Assembly (NCBI GenBank): GCA_023053545.1
Contig: JAKZAN010000001.1
Coordinates: forward strand, 6,654,565-6,718,564
DNA from: Lepidurus packardi
Lineage: Eukaryota; Arthropoda; Branchiopoda; Notostraca; Triopsidae
Length of the DNA: 64,000 bases
Direction of reading: 5' to 3'
The notes under the pieces were generated by a model. The model did not search any database. It had not been told where the DNA came from and worked only from the letters and a program-made list of their open reading frames with translations. How positions within the stretch are numbered: the stretch's first letter is position 1; each line of letters begins with the position of its first letter. The translations under genes and the position numbers were made by a program. Of the stretch, positions 1 through 26,177 are shown one piece after another.

Positions 1-829
1 TCATTTGTGCCTGGGATCTGGACTCGTTCAGAGATAGTTTCTTTCGTTCTTGCCGGTCACTAAAATTACTTCAAACTTGGCTTGATTTAGCATACATTTT
101 GTTCATTGACAGTCCAGGTCCAAGTCCAGAGTTTCCCACGCGGGAAAAAGAATCCAATTTTGTCCCCGTTTAGCGAAACTAGCGAGACTAAATGGGGGTC
201 ACTTAAAAAAGAAAGAGTCCGAAAGTCCTGTGTCGTTATTTTCGGTGAAAAAGAGCGATTCGATAAGACTCAAAATAAAAACATAAAACCCAAACCCGTC
301 CAACGTAATAGAATGTGCTAGCCAAGTGTTGAGTCAACCTTTTACAACCATTTCGCAGACTCGGCAAGCCACGCCCTAAGTTTCGCCGAACCCAACGGGA
401 TACATATTGACGAGCTTGTCGCACTTCTCTGCTCCCACCTCCCCCCACACATCTTAAAGAATTTTCGTCTGTGGTCTTGTGCTGGGCGCAACTGTCTCTC
501 TAGCGGTTTATTCTCGTCACACTTTTTCCTCTTTTTTTTTATCTCAAAAAGCTGTTCGTTACTTATTGATTCGGTAGCGATTTTAAGCCGGAACGTTGCC
601 GTGGCCACGCCCCCCCCCCCCCCCCCCCCCCCCGTAGCTACTGGTATCGAACTTACAGGTCGTTGAGCGAATCGTGGAGTTCTGCTTGTGTGCCTCATTG
701 TTGCAGTCGAGGATCGTTGGGTCTTTCAAGTGCTTATTCAAGTTTGGAATTTTTTTAAAAAAAAGAACACTGAAACTGGTTGTGGGAAGAGTTGGGATTT
801 AAATCGAACTAGAAAAAACGGCACACACC
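1..829. other. Upstream region of NKA1 (5' flank and probable 5' UTR)
   Basis: No convincing coding exon is visible. The stretch holds a 24-base C homopolymer at 610-633 and presumably the promoter and 5' UTR of the first Na+/K+-ATPase gene. The short open frames here have no recognisable protein character. No clear TATA element was identified. Confidence 0.5.
610..633. repeat. Poly-C homopolymer, 24 bases
   Basis: An uninterrupted run of 24 C residues lies about 200 bases upstream of the NKA1 start codon. The length may be inexact because homopolymers are error-prone in sequencing. It is a simple-sequence tract, and a function as a G4/i-motif-like element is only speculation. Confidence 0.85.
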
Positions 830-9578
<8,749 letters not shown>

Positions 9579-12500
9579 AGTTGTTGCGTCTCATGGCCTT
9601 TTTATCGCTCCCAACAGCTCGTGCACAGTACAGTGGTTGGGTAAAATAAAGTAAAATTAAGATAATAAGGGAAAAAAGAGGATACTACACATGCAACCTG
9701 CGCAGTTGACTTGTAAGGTACATCAGTTAGTTATTTATGTGACTTGTTGGAAAGAGGGGCCTGTTTTACGTTAGTTATTAACTTAAATCGAGTTGAGGTT
9801 TGAAATGGTTTCTGTGGGGGAGCTTGGGGAAGGATTCAGGACGAGTTCAAGTCGTAGTCGAATTTTGAAGACGTGGTTTGGGGGCTGAGTCTTCAGTTTA
9901 CCAAAACACGCCTCCTTATTACGCAGTTATGTATCAACATGGGTTCAACGGTGCACGCAAAGTAAAAAAGAGCAAATCATTTGAGTTGATAAAACCAGGG
10001 GTTACCGTTAAAACTTCTGTAGCAGTTTTGTAAGCTAAAATTCTTGCGTTGATGTCGAAAGAGGACTTTTTTTCGTAGCTATTGTAGTTTTAAAGTTGTT
10101 ATATGAAAATAGATAGGCTGAGCATTTAGTAGCGTTAAGTAGTGAAGAATCCTTAAATGATCCTGAGCGCAGACACGATCAGATGATAGAAAGTTTGTTG
10201 TTCTTTTCAAACCCAAATCAAGCATCTTTCAGAACATTTCTCTCTTTGTTTTGCGGGAAACCTTAAAAACCACTACTCCTTATCGCCCCTCCCCTCAAAG
10301 CTATCCTCGTTTCTTCCTTCGTGTGGGCATTTATCGTTCAATATCTCTGACATGCATTAGGTTTAACACGAAAACCTTGTTATAGCCCTGCTGCCATGTG
10401 AATTTCATAAAATTGTCGCGTTTCATGATAGTTTAAGACCTCCCTTATTAAAAGTATGTGAACGAGACCTCTTCTGATATGTTGAGTTGTCTTGGGCTCA
10501 ACTGCTTATTTTAATTTTTTCTACTTAATTTTTAAACCATGTTTGGCCCGTCCCATGGACAGAGTTGTGGGAAATTATTCGAAAGTACGCTTGCCTGGAT
10601 TTTTTTCTGAGGGTGTAATTGTCCCATATCGAAGGTTTTCTGTACGACTTAAAAAAACAAACAAGTTTTTAGAGTGAATGAAGATTTTAAAATTTTTCTG
10701 GGATTCTCACGGGAAGTAAATCGGCAACCTTTCTGGTCCGCGCAAATGTCGACGTACCCTGGTTTCAAGTGTGAATGTAACATGGTCAGGACTACTATGC
10801 ATTTGCGAAAAGAGCAAAAGATTGTGGATTCCCTTTCACTTGCCCCCTTTTTCTGCCCTTTTTTAAAAACTGCTTTTTATTTCCCCTGCTCTTAAAGCTT
10901 CTTGATTTCTGAAATATCCCTTTCAAAGCTGATCAAACTCAAACGCAGGGGGAGTAGTAGTATTGTCCACACATTCCACAACCCGCCCGGTATTTTCAGT
11001 TCTCTACCAAGAAAAAATTCATCCTCAAGCTTGAAAACTTGGAATCGTTGACATCTCGGGCTTGTTTTCTTCCCTGTTTGTGCTCAGTTTTCTGTTTTTC
11101 CTCGCTCTTAGCACTTGGTCGCATCGAAATGTTACACCAATCAACCTTTTTGATAGGACTGTTGGCAGACTACGTGAAAGAGATCCTGGTTGCGTGCATG
11201 AATGTGTGTATTTGCCAAGTGAAGTAAACATTGTAGGACTTTCTCTATTGTTTAAGGGTGGCGAATGTTTTAGGAGCGAAAATGAGTTCATTTTAGGGCC
11301 CCATTCATTATATTACTGGTTGTTTGCAATTTTCCATGTCAATGTCCATCTCTCCGTCTCTCCCACCCCACTCCAAGAAAATTTTTAACCTGTTAAGTTA
11401 GTGGTGATGTTGAGTTTTAAATCCGTTTACCATTGGGAGGTGCCAGGTTGCAAAAAGAAAAACGAAAAAAAAGCAGAAAAGAACTAGGAAGCCCTGTTCT
11501 CCTTTCAAAACCTATCGCTCCCAATTCGATTTGCGCAATAAGCGAACTTAGTAAGCGTGTCCAGAACAAAATTCTTACAAACTTTTATTATTTTGTTTTG
11601 GTCGTGAGACGGTAGGTGGGAGAACAGAACTTCCACTTAATGACTAAAACAAAAGTATGTTTACAATATTTTGTTGTTTATCTCCTTAGAAACATTTGTT
11701 TCTTACTCCCTTACCCCCATAACTCCATAGTAGGAATTACCTTGGCATAAAAAACATTGGCCCCGCCCCGCAAACCGCTCCATCACGCCGTTTAATTCTA
11801 TTCTCCTTCCTCCCTCCCAGCCATATTGGATTCGTTAGATGATAATATAAGCCATAGCGCCTCGAGTCGACAATAAAAAGTCTAAAATTCATTGGTTGAA
11901 TGAGATATTTTGTCTAAAATTCATTCGTCAAAATAATTGACTGGGTTTGAGACCCTTAGTGTGTTTTCAATGAATTGAGGTCTATTTATAAACTCGGTAA
12001 TTGCCCTATTTTAAACAAAATGTTTTGGGTGAAGATATATAACCATGACACGAAATCGGAAAATAATATTAGTGAGTGAAAAGTGGAAAAGTTTATAGCT
12101 CTAGGTCGAATTAAACAGTAAAGAGATACAAACTTTTAGCAATTAAGGTTTCCATGCTAAGTAGAAAGATTTCCTTCTCGGAAACTGCAAGTTTCAAGTG
12201 AAGCGATTTTAGGCGTTGGGAGATGCAGACCAAAAGGGAATGCAAATAAAACCCCATTAAATATATAAAAAAAGGCGCTGGAAAACCCCGCGTGTACAAT
12301 TGTTAGTAGGATCTCTACCTGTAAACTGCTTGGTCACACCAACATCACATGCACTGCTTGGGAAGGCCATATCATCACGCAATTCAGGCAAAGAACAAAC
12401 TTTCTGTAGTCCTGCTCATTTAGCTCCAAGCTTTTGGATTTCCCAAGGTGGACTAGTGGAGTATGATGGGAGTAGGTACGTATTGGTCGCGAGCTTGCAT

Positions 12501-13532
12501 GCTTTTCAGCGTGGACTGTGCAGCAGCTACAACAACACTAACCAAGTCGGTGAGTTTCTTACCGTGAGAAGAAAAACCTCAGTAAAACACAGTCTTGAAT
12601 GCTGAATTCAGAAACTTGGTTCCTAACCGGCCCTAACTGCCGCACGGTTATTTCGTACGTCAGCAAAGCTGCTTCGCTATACAAAGAAACTTCCAGGGGC
12701 CTTGCCCTTCTTATGCCCGTTGGTCCGCATCCAGATGCTAGGTAATTAAGTTAAATATTTATTAGCTTACACGAAGTAACTAAATCTTATTATCATTCTT
12801 AGATTCGTGTTCGGCTGGGGGATTGCCGTGTAAAAGGAACGCCGGTATAAAATAGCAAGCCAGAATTTGGGCTAAAGTACTTATCACACTTATGGGTACA
12901 CCTTGACCGATATGTTATCATTCTAAATTGTGTGATCATGATTTGTATGATTACATGATCATGGCTATAATACAGCGACACTGCTTGATTGCAAAAGTTG
13001 TAAGGTTATCATTGGCTTTCTCGAGAAAAAACTGCTTTCATCAGGTTTAATGTAACCTTACAGAAAAACAAGAGGACAGTCCAGTGTTAGCCTGTTTTGC
13101 ATCACAATAGCCTAGCTTAGCAGATCGGTTTTAGCTTGCTAGTAGTGTAACGTAAAGGAAAAGTACGTCAGGACCATAAACAAGACCAATCCGGTACTTG
13201 GTCGCCTTGCGTTTTTCCATATACCCGCCTGGCCTGGCTGCCTCAGGGGATATTAACATTAACGGGGGCTTTTTACCACCCCGTACATTCTTCCCTATCC
13301 TGTGCCCTACTAAATTACCTTCCCCCGGCTCGAGCTCGTTTTACCTGGGTGCCGCGAGACGGGAGCGTCTACGCAATGTTATATCAGGGACCGGTCGAAG
13401 CCGAGCACGGGCAGTTCGCGGCAACGTTCAGTCCTCCGCGGACTGCTTTTTACTTCTCTTGGTCAGTCCTTGGCCTACTCCGTCCAGTAAAACTTGGTTT
13501 ATCTTGACTCGTGCGATTCTCTGCCCATCATC
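9579..13532. other. Intergenic spacer between NKA1 and NKA2
   Basis: About 4 kb follows the NKA1 stop. It contains the NKA1 3' UTR and, near its end (about 13200-13530, relatively GC-rich), the likely promoter/5' UTR of NKA2. The open frames here are short, unspliced and not protein-like. I recognise no exon, RNA gene or mobile-element coding sequence. Confidence 0.5.
9645..9650 (+). terminator. Candidate polyadenylation signal of NKA1
   Basis: An AATAAA hexamer lies 67 bases after the NKA1 stop codon, the usual distance for a 3' end signal. Confidence 0.55.
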
Positions 13533-18346
<4,814 letters not shown>

Positions 18347-19646
18347 TCCATATTGGAGTTTAGTACGAACAGTCTTTTGCATAGCCCTATTGAGATTTTA
18401 AAACAAAAAAGTTTATTCCTCTGTCGGAACACACTTCGGGCATCCTTACCACCAATATCGTGACCGCCAATACTTCGCTTAAAGCAGCAAAATATTTGTA
18501 CTATTTCTAGCAGCAATTATACAGTTCACTGCGTAGTGTTAAGCCCTTAAATTGTTTGTCAGTTGTTGTGCGGGAGCTTTTGACGATGAATAATTTCCAT
18601 TCCTAGTAATAAGGTGTAAGAAGTGTTGTTTTCCTATGCCACAATACAAACACTCCAGTTTTGCAACAGAAGTAAATCATGCTCAATTTTATTTAATCTT
18701 AGTCGCAAGGAAGTGCATAAAACGTCTGTCAAACATTGCAGTCAGAGAATAAAATAAGCATAAAAACACAATTGTCGAGAAGACAGTGGAAGAGTATACT
18801 CAAAGACAACTGATGTTACAGACAACTGTAAGACCACAAAGTAAAGCTTATAAGCAACGATCAGTTAATAGTTTATTGTTCTATTGACCTTCTGCCATCT
18901 TCTCAACTTTGTCTCTGCAGAAAACCTTTCCTATAACTGCAAATCGCCTTTTACAACCCTTCTCGTCGTTTCACGGGATGTAAAATCCCACGGTCATTTG
19001 ATTATGCTGAACGCGTTCAAGAATTTCAATGTTTTTCCCTGTATGCATTCCGAATATGATCTCTCTGCTTCCAAAGGGTGCTCTCGCCATCAGTAAGTTA
19101 ATCGCTGAAGCTTAGCTTTCAAGACGTTTGGCCGAAGCAGGAAAGCACTATTGCAATACCGAATGACATATTACTAGTAGTAACACACAACACGTGTTTC
19201 TGGACTGGGGCAGTCCACAACAGCATTGTTGATTCGTGTGGCTTGCTTACAGAACGAGACGGGAGTTAATATATACGATGTCATCATGGTGGTACTTTCC
19301 TCATGTCGCTGAATTGCATAATGGCTGGGAAGAAACCGAACACTTTATGACTTGATAATGAACTCGTTAGTTTTTTCCAGTCGTGGGAAAAATCATCATA
19401 ACGGCGTAAGAATGACACTTTAGTGTCAGAAACGTTTCTAGAGACCAGTGTTAACCGTCCAGACTTCTAGAACCTTCAGATATACTTGATTCCGGGTTTT
19501 TCGTTATACCTATTACCTTTGACGACGTGTTTTGCACGTATATCGTAGAGTTTCGGCGAAAAACCATGCCTCCGCAGGTATTTAAGTATAATATGAACCC
19601 AATATATGAAGTAATTTTTATCCAAACTGCTATTTCAAGGAAACTC
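18347..19646. other. Spacer between NKA2 and NKA3
   Basis: This contains the NKA2 3' UTR with an AATAAA hexamer at 18749-18754 and the 5' flank of NKA3. No coding exon, RNA gene or repeat was recognised in the remainder. Confidence 0.5.
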
Positions 19647-22600
19647 ATGGGGAACCCTTCGTTACCGCGCCGCGATCAAGTGTAAGTTTGCAGATTTGAG
19701 CAGATTTTATTGAATGATTTTTCTCTTCGTCTAGTGTTTTTCTTGCTTCCAAAAGAGGGATTTGTCTGCCTTGAAAGCCGAGGCTGACACCGAAGATCAT
19801 ATAATACCTTTAGAAGAGCTCTGTTCTAAATTTTCAACTCACCCCGAGCGTGTATGTTCTTTAAATTCTCGGTAAATTAGAGATCAAGTTCAAATTCTTG
19901 GTTTCCCTAGGGTCTAAGCCAGGCGCAAGCTTTGGCTCATTTACTTAAATACGGCCCCAATGAATTAACCCCCCCACCGGTGACTCCAGAATGGGTAAAA
20001 TTCGCGAGAAATTTGCTAGGTGGAATCCAAATTCTCCTTTGGGTTGGGTCAATTTTGTGTTTTATTGCTTTCGGTGCTGGTGCTGCGATTGGGGAATTCG
20101 TCGTCTACGACAACGTAAGGATAACCATTTTTGTGTTTGAGGTGCCTATATTTATATTGAAATTTAGTTGTATTTGGCTATCGCCATTGTCGTGGTAATT
20201 CTTGTGACGGGTGTCTTTACATATATGCAAGAAGCGAAGAGTTCTCAAATTATGGATTCTTTCAAAAACATGGTGCCAGAAGTACGTCTGTATCGAATTT
20301 GGTTAATCTGGATTTTAAAACTAACCTATGTTGTATAGAGTGCACTAGTGATTCGAGATTCAGTGAAAAGGGACATCAAAGTTAGCGAAGTTGTAATTGG
20401 AGACTTGGTAGAAGTCAAATTCGGCGATCGCGTCCCTGCGGATATTCGAATCATCGCTTCTCAAAGCTTCAAAGTCGACAACTCGTCTTTAACGGGAGAA
20501 TCCGAGCCACAACCTCGATCCCCCGAATACACTAGCGATAATCCGTTAGAAACCAAGAACTTGGCCTTCTTTTCGAGTAACGCTGTAGAAGGTAACACGT
20601 ATATTTAATTTTCGCTGTAAAATAAAAAAAAAATAAGAAAAAAATTATTCTTAGGAACGGCACAGGGTATAGTGATCAACGTTGGCGATTCTACGATCGT
20701 GGGAAGAATTGCAGGTCTCGCGTCGGGTTTGGAAGCAGGGCCTACGCCGATCGCTCAAGAAATCGGACACTTCGTACACATCATTAGTGCCATTTCTTTC
20801 TCTTTCGGTGGGATTTGCTTTGCAGCGGCCATGATATTGGGCTATGATTGGGTTTCAGCCATCATTTTCTTGATTGCCATCATTGTAGCCTACTGTCCCG
20901 AAGGTTTACTCGCTACGGTGACGGTCTGCCTGACATTAACAGCCAAGCGAATGGCCCGTAAGAATTGCTTGGTCAAAAATTTAGAAGCGGTGGAAACACT
21001 GGGATCCACTTCGGTCATTTGCTCGGACAAAACGGGTACTTTAACCCAGAATCGCATGACAGTAGCTCATATGTGGTTCGATGATGCCATCGTGGATATT
21101 GATACGACTGAAGACTCTTCTGGAGCAGCTTTCGATAAGTCTGCTCCTGGTTTTGAAAATCTATCGAGAGTTGCTACGCTGTGCAGTCGCGCGGAATTCA
21201 AAGCAGGCCAACAAGATTTGCCGATTAGAAAGCGCGATGTTAACGGTGATGCTTCCGAGGCCGCCATACTTAAGTGCATGGAAATGATCAAAGGTGATGT
21301 GATGGGTTACCGGCATAGTCATCGGAAAGTTTGCGAGATCCCTTTTAATTCTAGCAACAAGTACCAAGTAAGTTAACGATTTTCAATTACCGTCTTTTAT
21401 ACTAGTTCCTTATGCATAGTCCGTTCAAACCGTTTTGATTTTGCTTGCTACGTGTAGGTATCGATCCACTTGACAGAAGGAGCAAGTGGGACCCAGCATT
21501 TATTAGTCATGAAAGGTGCTCCAGAGAGAATAATAGAGCGCTGTTCGACCATTCTCATTAAAGGCCAAGTGGTGCCCTTAAACGACGCCAGAATTGCAGC
21601 CTTTACCAAGGCCTACCTAACCTTGGGCAGTATGGGAGAGCGTGTTTTGGGTAAGATGTGACCCACTTCGGTTCAGTTTCTTTCTTTTTTTGTCTGTCCT
21701 TGAAAGACCTAAAGTGGGAACTAACATAATCATGATTCTGGACAGGTTTTTGTGACACTATGTTGCCTTTGGACGAGTTTCCTCTTGGCTTTCACTTCGA
21801 TCCTGACGAGGTCAATTTCCCTTTAAACGACTTGCGATTTGTAGGACTTTTGTCCATGATCGATCCTCCGCGTGCTGCTGTACCCGATGCTGTTAGCATG
21901 TGTCGTTCTGCAGGCATTAAAGTGGTAATGGTTACGGGTGACCATCCAATTACGGCTAGAGCCATTGCTAGATCTGTCGGAATTATTTCGGAAGGCAGCG
22001 AGACCGTAGAAGATATTGCAGAGCGGCTCAATATTCCAGTAGCTGAGGTTAATATGAAATCAGCTAACGCTGCAGTGATCAACGGGGGCGAGTTGAGGGA
22101 TATGAAGCCTGAGCAACTGGACGGGATTATTGCCAACTTTAATGAGATTGTGTTTGCACGAACATCGCCTCAGCAAAAGCTCATGATCGTGGAAGGATTC
22201 CAGCGTGCGGAGTATGTCGTAGCAGTTACTGGTGATGGAGTTAACGACTCGCCTGCCTTAAAGAAGGCAGACATTGGAATTGCTATGGGGATCACGGGCT
22301 CGGATGTTTCTAAACAAGCAGCCGATATCATTCTCCTCGACGATAACTTTGCTTCCATTGTCACTGGGGTTGAAGAAGGGCGGTTAATCTTTGATAATTT
22401 GAAAAAAACCATTTGCTACACCATGACGTCCAAGATTCCAGAACTGATTCCCTATATCTTACTTATGTTTGCTGGCATTCCTTTAGCTCTGGGAACCATT
22501 ACTATTCTAGCTGTCGATCTGGGTACAGATATGGTAGGTACTTAAAAAAAGAATATAAAGGCGTTTCTCATTTTTTAAAAATTATTTTAGATGCCAGCCA

Positions 22601-23449
22601 TTTCATTAGCCCATGAAAGTGCAGAATCTGATATCATGACAAGACCTCCTAGACGTTCTACGGAAAAACTAGTCAGCGGGAAGTAAGTTGATGCTAATTT
22701 ATAATCCTACCCAAGGTACAGATGATTTTCTTCGTATTTCTCAGACTCCTTGGGCTAGCATTTTGGCAGATTGGAGTACTAGAAACGTTAGCCGCATTTT
22801 ATACCTATTTTGTGATTCTTGCCGAGAACGGCTTCTTACCTTCAGATGTGTTTGGAATTCGTGCCCATTGGGAATCCAGAGCAATTAATGACTTGCAGGA
22901 TTCATATGGTCAAGAATGGGTATAAGATCAATTGAAATTTATTTAACCCAAAAATTAATTCCCGAAATTACATTTTCATTAATTCTACAGACTTACGACG
23001 CCCGCAAAAGTCTGGAGTTAACATGCTATGCCGGCTTTTTCTTATCAATTGTTATGGTACAATGGGCCACACTAATTGCTTGCAAAACCCGTCGACTATC
23101 AATTTTCGAGCAAGGAATGAAGTACGTTCTAAGTTATAGACGTATTTCAATTCATTTTTTTAAATTATTTAAAGGAACGGTATGTTGAACTTCGCTTTAG
23201 CCTTTGAAACGGCCGTAGCTGCACTGTGCATATACACGCCTTTTTTCAACACCGCTGTTCAAATGGCTTCGATTAGGTAAAGCCATTTTACTAGAAAAAT
23301 AAATAACTCATAATTATGAAATTTATAGGTGGAATTGGTGGTTTACAGCATTACCATTTACTTGTCTATTATTTGTTTATGAGGAGTCTAGGAAGTTCCT
23401 TATCCGTCGCAATCCCAAAGGATGGTTGAGTCAGGAAACATATTACTAG
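19647..23449 (+). CDS. Divergent Na+/K+-ATPase alpha subunit 3 (NKA3) with altered ion-binding residues
   Basis: Third tandem pump gene, about 1004 residues with a shortened N-terminus lacking GRADSYRVAT. Exons: 19647-19681, 19758-19851, 19911-20114, 20168-20281, 20339-20591, 20655-21367, 21458-21650, 21746-22533, 22591-22682, 22745-22919, 22991-23121, 23175-23276, 23329-23449. The catalytic core is intact: [12 protein letters not shown] (Asp358), [20 protein letters not shown]-terminal ETYY. Three transport-site positions differ from both paralogues: M4 AYCPEGLL (Tyr313 where Na+ pumps have Asn324), M5 TSKIPE (Lys765 for Asn776), and M8 QWAT (Thr for Asp926). M6 DLGTDM is kept. The Gln111-equivalent is Gly100. 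Exon structure lacks two introns of NKA1 and has one of its own (21651-21745). The coding frame is open and the changes are targeted, so this looks like a specialised pump rather than a pseudogene. The first exon/intron junction is the least certain part. Confidence 0.9.
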
Positions 23450-23683
23450 ATTCTCTGGTGTATGTTAGGACTGTGCTTTTGGAAGAAAACTGTTGTGATT
23501 ATTATTGTAGATTTATAAGAAAGAGCCATACAAAGAAGTGACCGATTTATTTAGCAGGAAGCGAATGTCAAGTCCAAGATTATAAAAAAAGACGATGCTT
23601 ATTTCACTTCATATGTTATCAGAGGTCGGTCCACGCTGATAATGTTTCAAGAAGACGTCGACTTTTCGAGATTGGGAAGATGA

Positions 23684-23690
23684 TATAAAA
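23684..23690 (+). promoter_or_regulatory. TATA box of the ADA2-like gene
   Basis: TATAAAA lies 55 bases before the ATG of the adenosine deaminase gene, consistent with a TATA promoter and a very short 5' UTR. Assigned by position only. Confidence 0.5.
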
Positions 23691-23744
23691 CTTGCGAGCT
23701 TAGCCCAGCCTTAGCACAGTTTCCATGAGGCACAAAATAGAAAG

Positions 23745-25671
23745 ATGTTCCGAATTTTGTATTACGCTTGCTTTTATGTACTCGTTTGCGGATGTGATGG
23801 AAATGTGCTTCAAATGTACTTAGAAGTACGTGAGGATGTTATCCAGAATGAGCAAAAAATGGCTCTGGGCTCAAACCTGACGCTGGATCCCGACGAAGCG
23901 GTTCTTAACACAATTTTGATGGGCTATAAAGATGCAGAATACAATTACGGCTTAGAAACAACGAATTTTACAGCAGCCATGCAATTTTACTACGGCAAGG
24001 AAGTTTTGACAAATTCGGAAGTTTTTAAAATAATTCAACGTATGCCCAAAGGTAAGAACGAACTTTTAAAGAAATTGCTCTATACTCCGAAATCACAACT
24101 ACAGGAGCAAATCTGCATATCCATGAGTTGGCTTTAACCTCTGCCGATTATGTGGTCAAGAACTTGACGTACCGCGAAGGATTGTACATCTGCGGCGATA
24201 TTTCTTACAGCGAAGAACGACTGTACGATGTCCAGTTCGTTTTCGCTAATTCCACGCCTGTAGCTTTACCGAAATGTGAGTGGGAATTGGTATCAGTGCG
24301 AAGATCGGCGTCCGAAAACACTTCGTCTTTCGACAGTTTACTGAAACGCACGCTTGTCCTTAACCGACCAGGTAATGTAGATAACTCAGCGCGATCCGCT
24401 CGACTAATTACCCTTTTCCGTGGCAGAAAATTATAAAAATATAGACCAAGTTTGGAGGGCTTTCGAAAACCGCCTTGGCGTGTTATCGGGCATAGTGCTA
24501 TACGCTCCAGCTTTCGTTGATTTCTTTTATCAAGGATTACTAGAATTTTATCAAGATAATGTCATGTATGTGGAAATTCGCAGCACAATCCCACAGGTAA
24601 AAATAATTTAATGGCGTATCCAGACATTGGGTTGGAGACTTTTTAAATATAAGGCGTATCTTTTGGACGGCACTTGGCTGAGTCAAAGTGATGTCTTGGG
24701 ACTGTACGAAACAACTTTCGAGCGTTTCATGAACGATTACCCAGATTCTATGGGAGCGAAGATTATCTTTGCTCCCGTTCGACGAGTTTCGGGAGCAGAA
24801 GTTGCGCAAGATATTGAACTGAATGCCTATTTTCAGGTAAAATGTTTATTGGAATCCGGCACGTGTAATTTTTAAATAATTACGTTGGAATTAAGTCAAA
24901 ATATCCCAGCTTGGTTGCCGGGTTTGACCTAGTTGGTCAAGAAGATTTAGGGTATCCTTTAGTCGACTTTGTTGACGTTATCATGAACGGCTCGGCAGCT
25001 TATCCTGACATGGATTTTTTCTTCCATGCTGGAGAAACAGACTGGCAAGGAACTGAAACTGATGAGAATATTTTGGATGCAATTTTGCTGAACACAACAC
25101 GAATTGGTCACGGATATGCTATTGCCAAGCATCCTTTATTGAAATCAATGGCTAAAGAGAGGAATATTCCTATCGAAGTCTGTCCTATATCGAACAATGT
25201 AAGTAATAGTCCATATTTATGGCAATATAAATTTCTGGTCTTGTGGTTTCCAGGTTTTAATGCTCGTTTCTGACTTACGAAATCACCCGGTATCAACTTT
25301 AATTAGCGAAGGGTTTCCAATGGTAATTTCTTCCGATGACCCCGGTTCATGGGACAATAAAGGTCTTAGTGCAGACATGTATATGGCTTTTATGGTAAAA
25401 ATGTACCGATCCTTGTCTTCTTATGTGCTAACTTGCGTTTACTTTTAAAAAAAATAGGCTCTGGCTGGTCGAAGAGCCGATTTGCGGCTTCTCAAGCAGC
25501 TTGCGATTAATTCGATCGAGTAAACTGGGATTACACTTATAATTATATCTTATATTCTCTTTGTTGTACAGGTATAGTGCTATGTCCAGTTTCGAAAAAG
25601 AAGCTGCCATGGCTATATGGGAAAGCCACTGGGAATCATTTGTGAAGGAAACCATCCGGACTCATCAGTGA
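23745..25671 (+). CDS. Secreted adenosine deaminase, ADA2/ADGF (CECR1) family
   Basis: Predicted extracellular enzyme that deaminates adenosine to inosine; family members act as growth factors by lowering adenosine. Exons: 23745-24051, 24105-24371, 24427-24596, 24654-24836, 24896-25198, 25254-25394, 25458-25519, 25572-25671. The product is 510 residues, a typical ADA2 length. Seen: hydrophobic signal peptide (about residues 1-18); the family hallmark MPKG followed by the metal-binding HIH pair (His107, His109); [17 protein letters not shown] (His353, Glu356) and SSDDPG (Asp438/439), which provide the other zinc and catalytic residues; several N-glycosylation sequons. The acceptor at 24895 is used because the later AG at 24908-24909 would break the frame. 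Polyadenylation signals AATAAA lie at 25717-25726. Family assignment is secure. Activity is inferred from intact catalytic residues. Confidence 0.92.
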
Positions 25672-26177
25672 TTGAACGATTGTACACAAACTACTAGCCA
25701 ACGGTAGTGGGATTCTAATAAATAAAATTGAAACTTATGTTATTTAAAATCAAATAGTAAATAAACAGACATAAATATATACAAAATTAGGTACTTTTTA
25801 AAGCTCAGCGCTTTAACCAGGTTTGTACTTCGCGGCGACTGAGACATTCGTAAAAGGGCCCAACGTCTCATTGAATGCCGGCCGGACCTGAAGCACTGAC
25901 CACGTCAACGTGGATTATTGTGATCGCTAATCGTCATTTGTATTTTGCAATTTATGCAAGTAGTTATCGTTTCATTTTAAACTGTTAACGATTCAGATTT
26001 CTCGTGAATTTTCATTATTCATAAACAACTTAGCGTGCTTGATTTGCATGTAATTACGGTAAACTTTGTGCCTACAAAAAATCTAAGGTGGGTGTTACCG
26101 TAAGCGTAACCGTGTGTTGCTGTTCGCTTATAAGAGAAAATATAGCTATACAGTTAAGATCTTTTTATTTTTAGACC

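Noticed and set aside
10492-12605. Several 60-110-codon frames between NKA1 and NKA2
   Set aside because: Short, overlapping in several frames, without splice partners or recognisable motifs.
19647-23449. NKA3 as a pseudogene
   Set aside because: All exons are open and in phase, and catalytic, beta-contact and C-terminal motifs are intact; changes are concentrated at transport residues.
24837-24909. An apparent frameshift between exons 4 and 5 of the ADA2-like gene if the AG at 24908-24909 is used
   Set aside because: The acceptor at 24894-24895 restores the frame and adds SKYPS, which matches the family's residues before [11 protein letters not shown], so the gene is intact.
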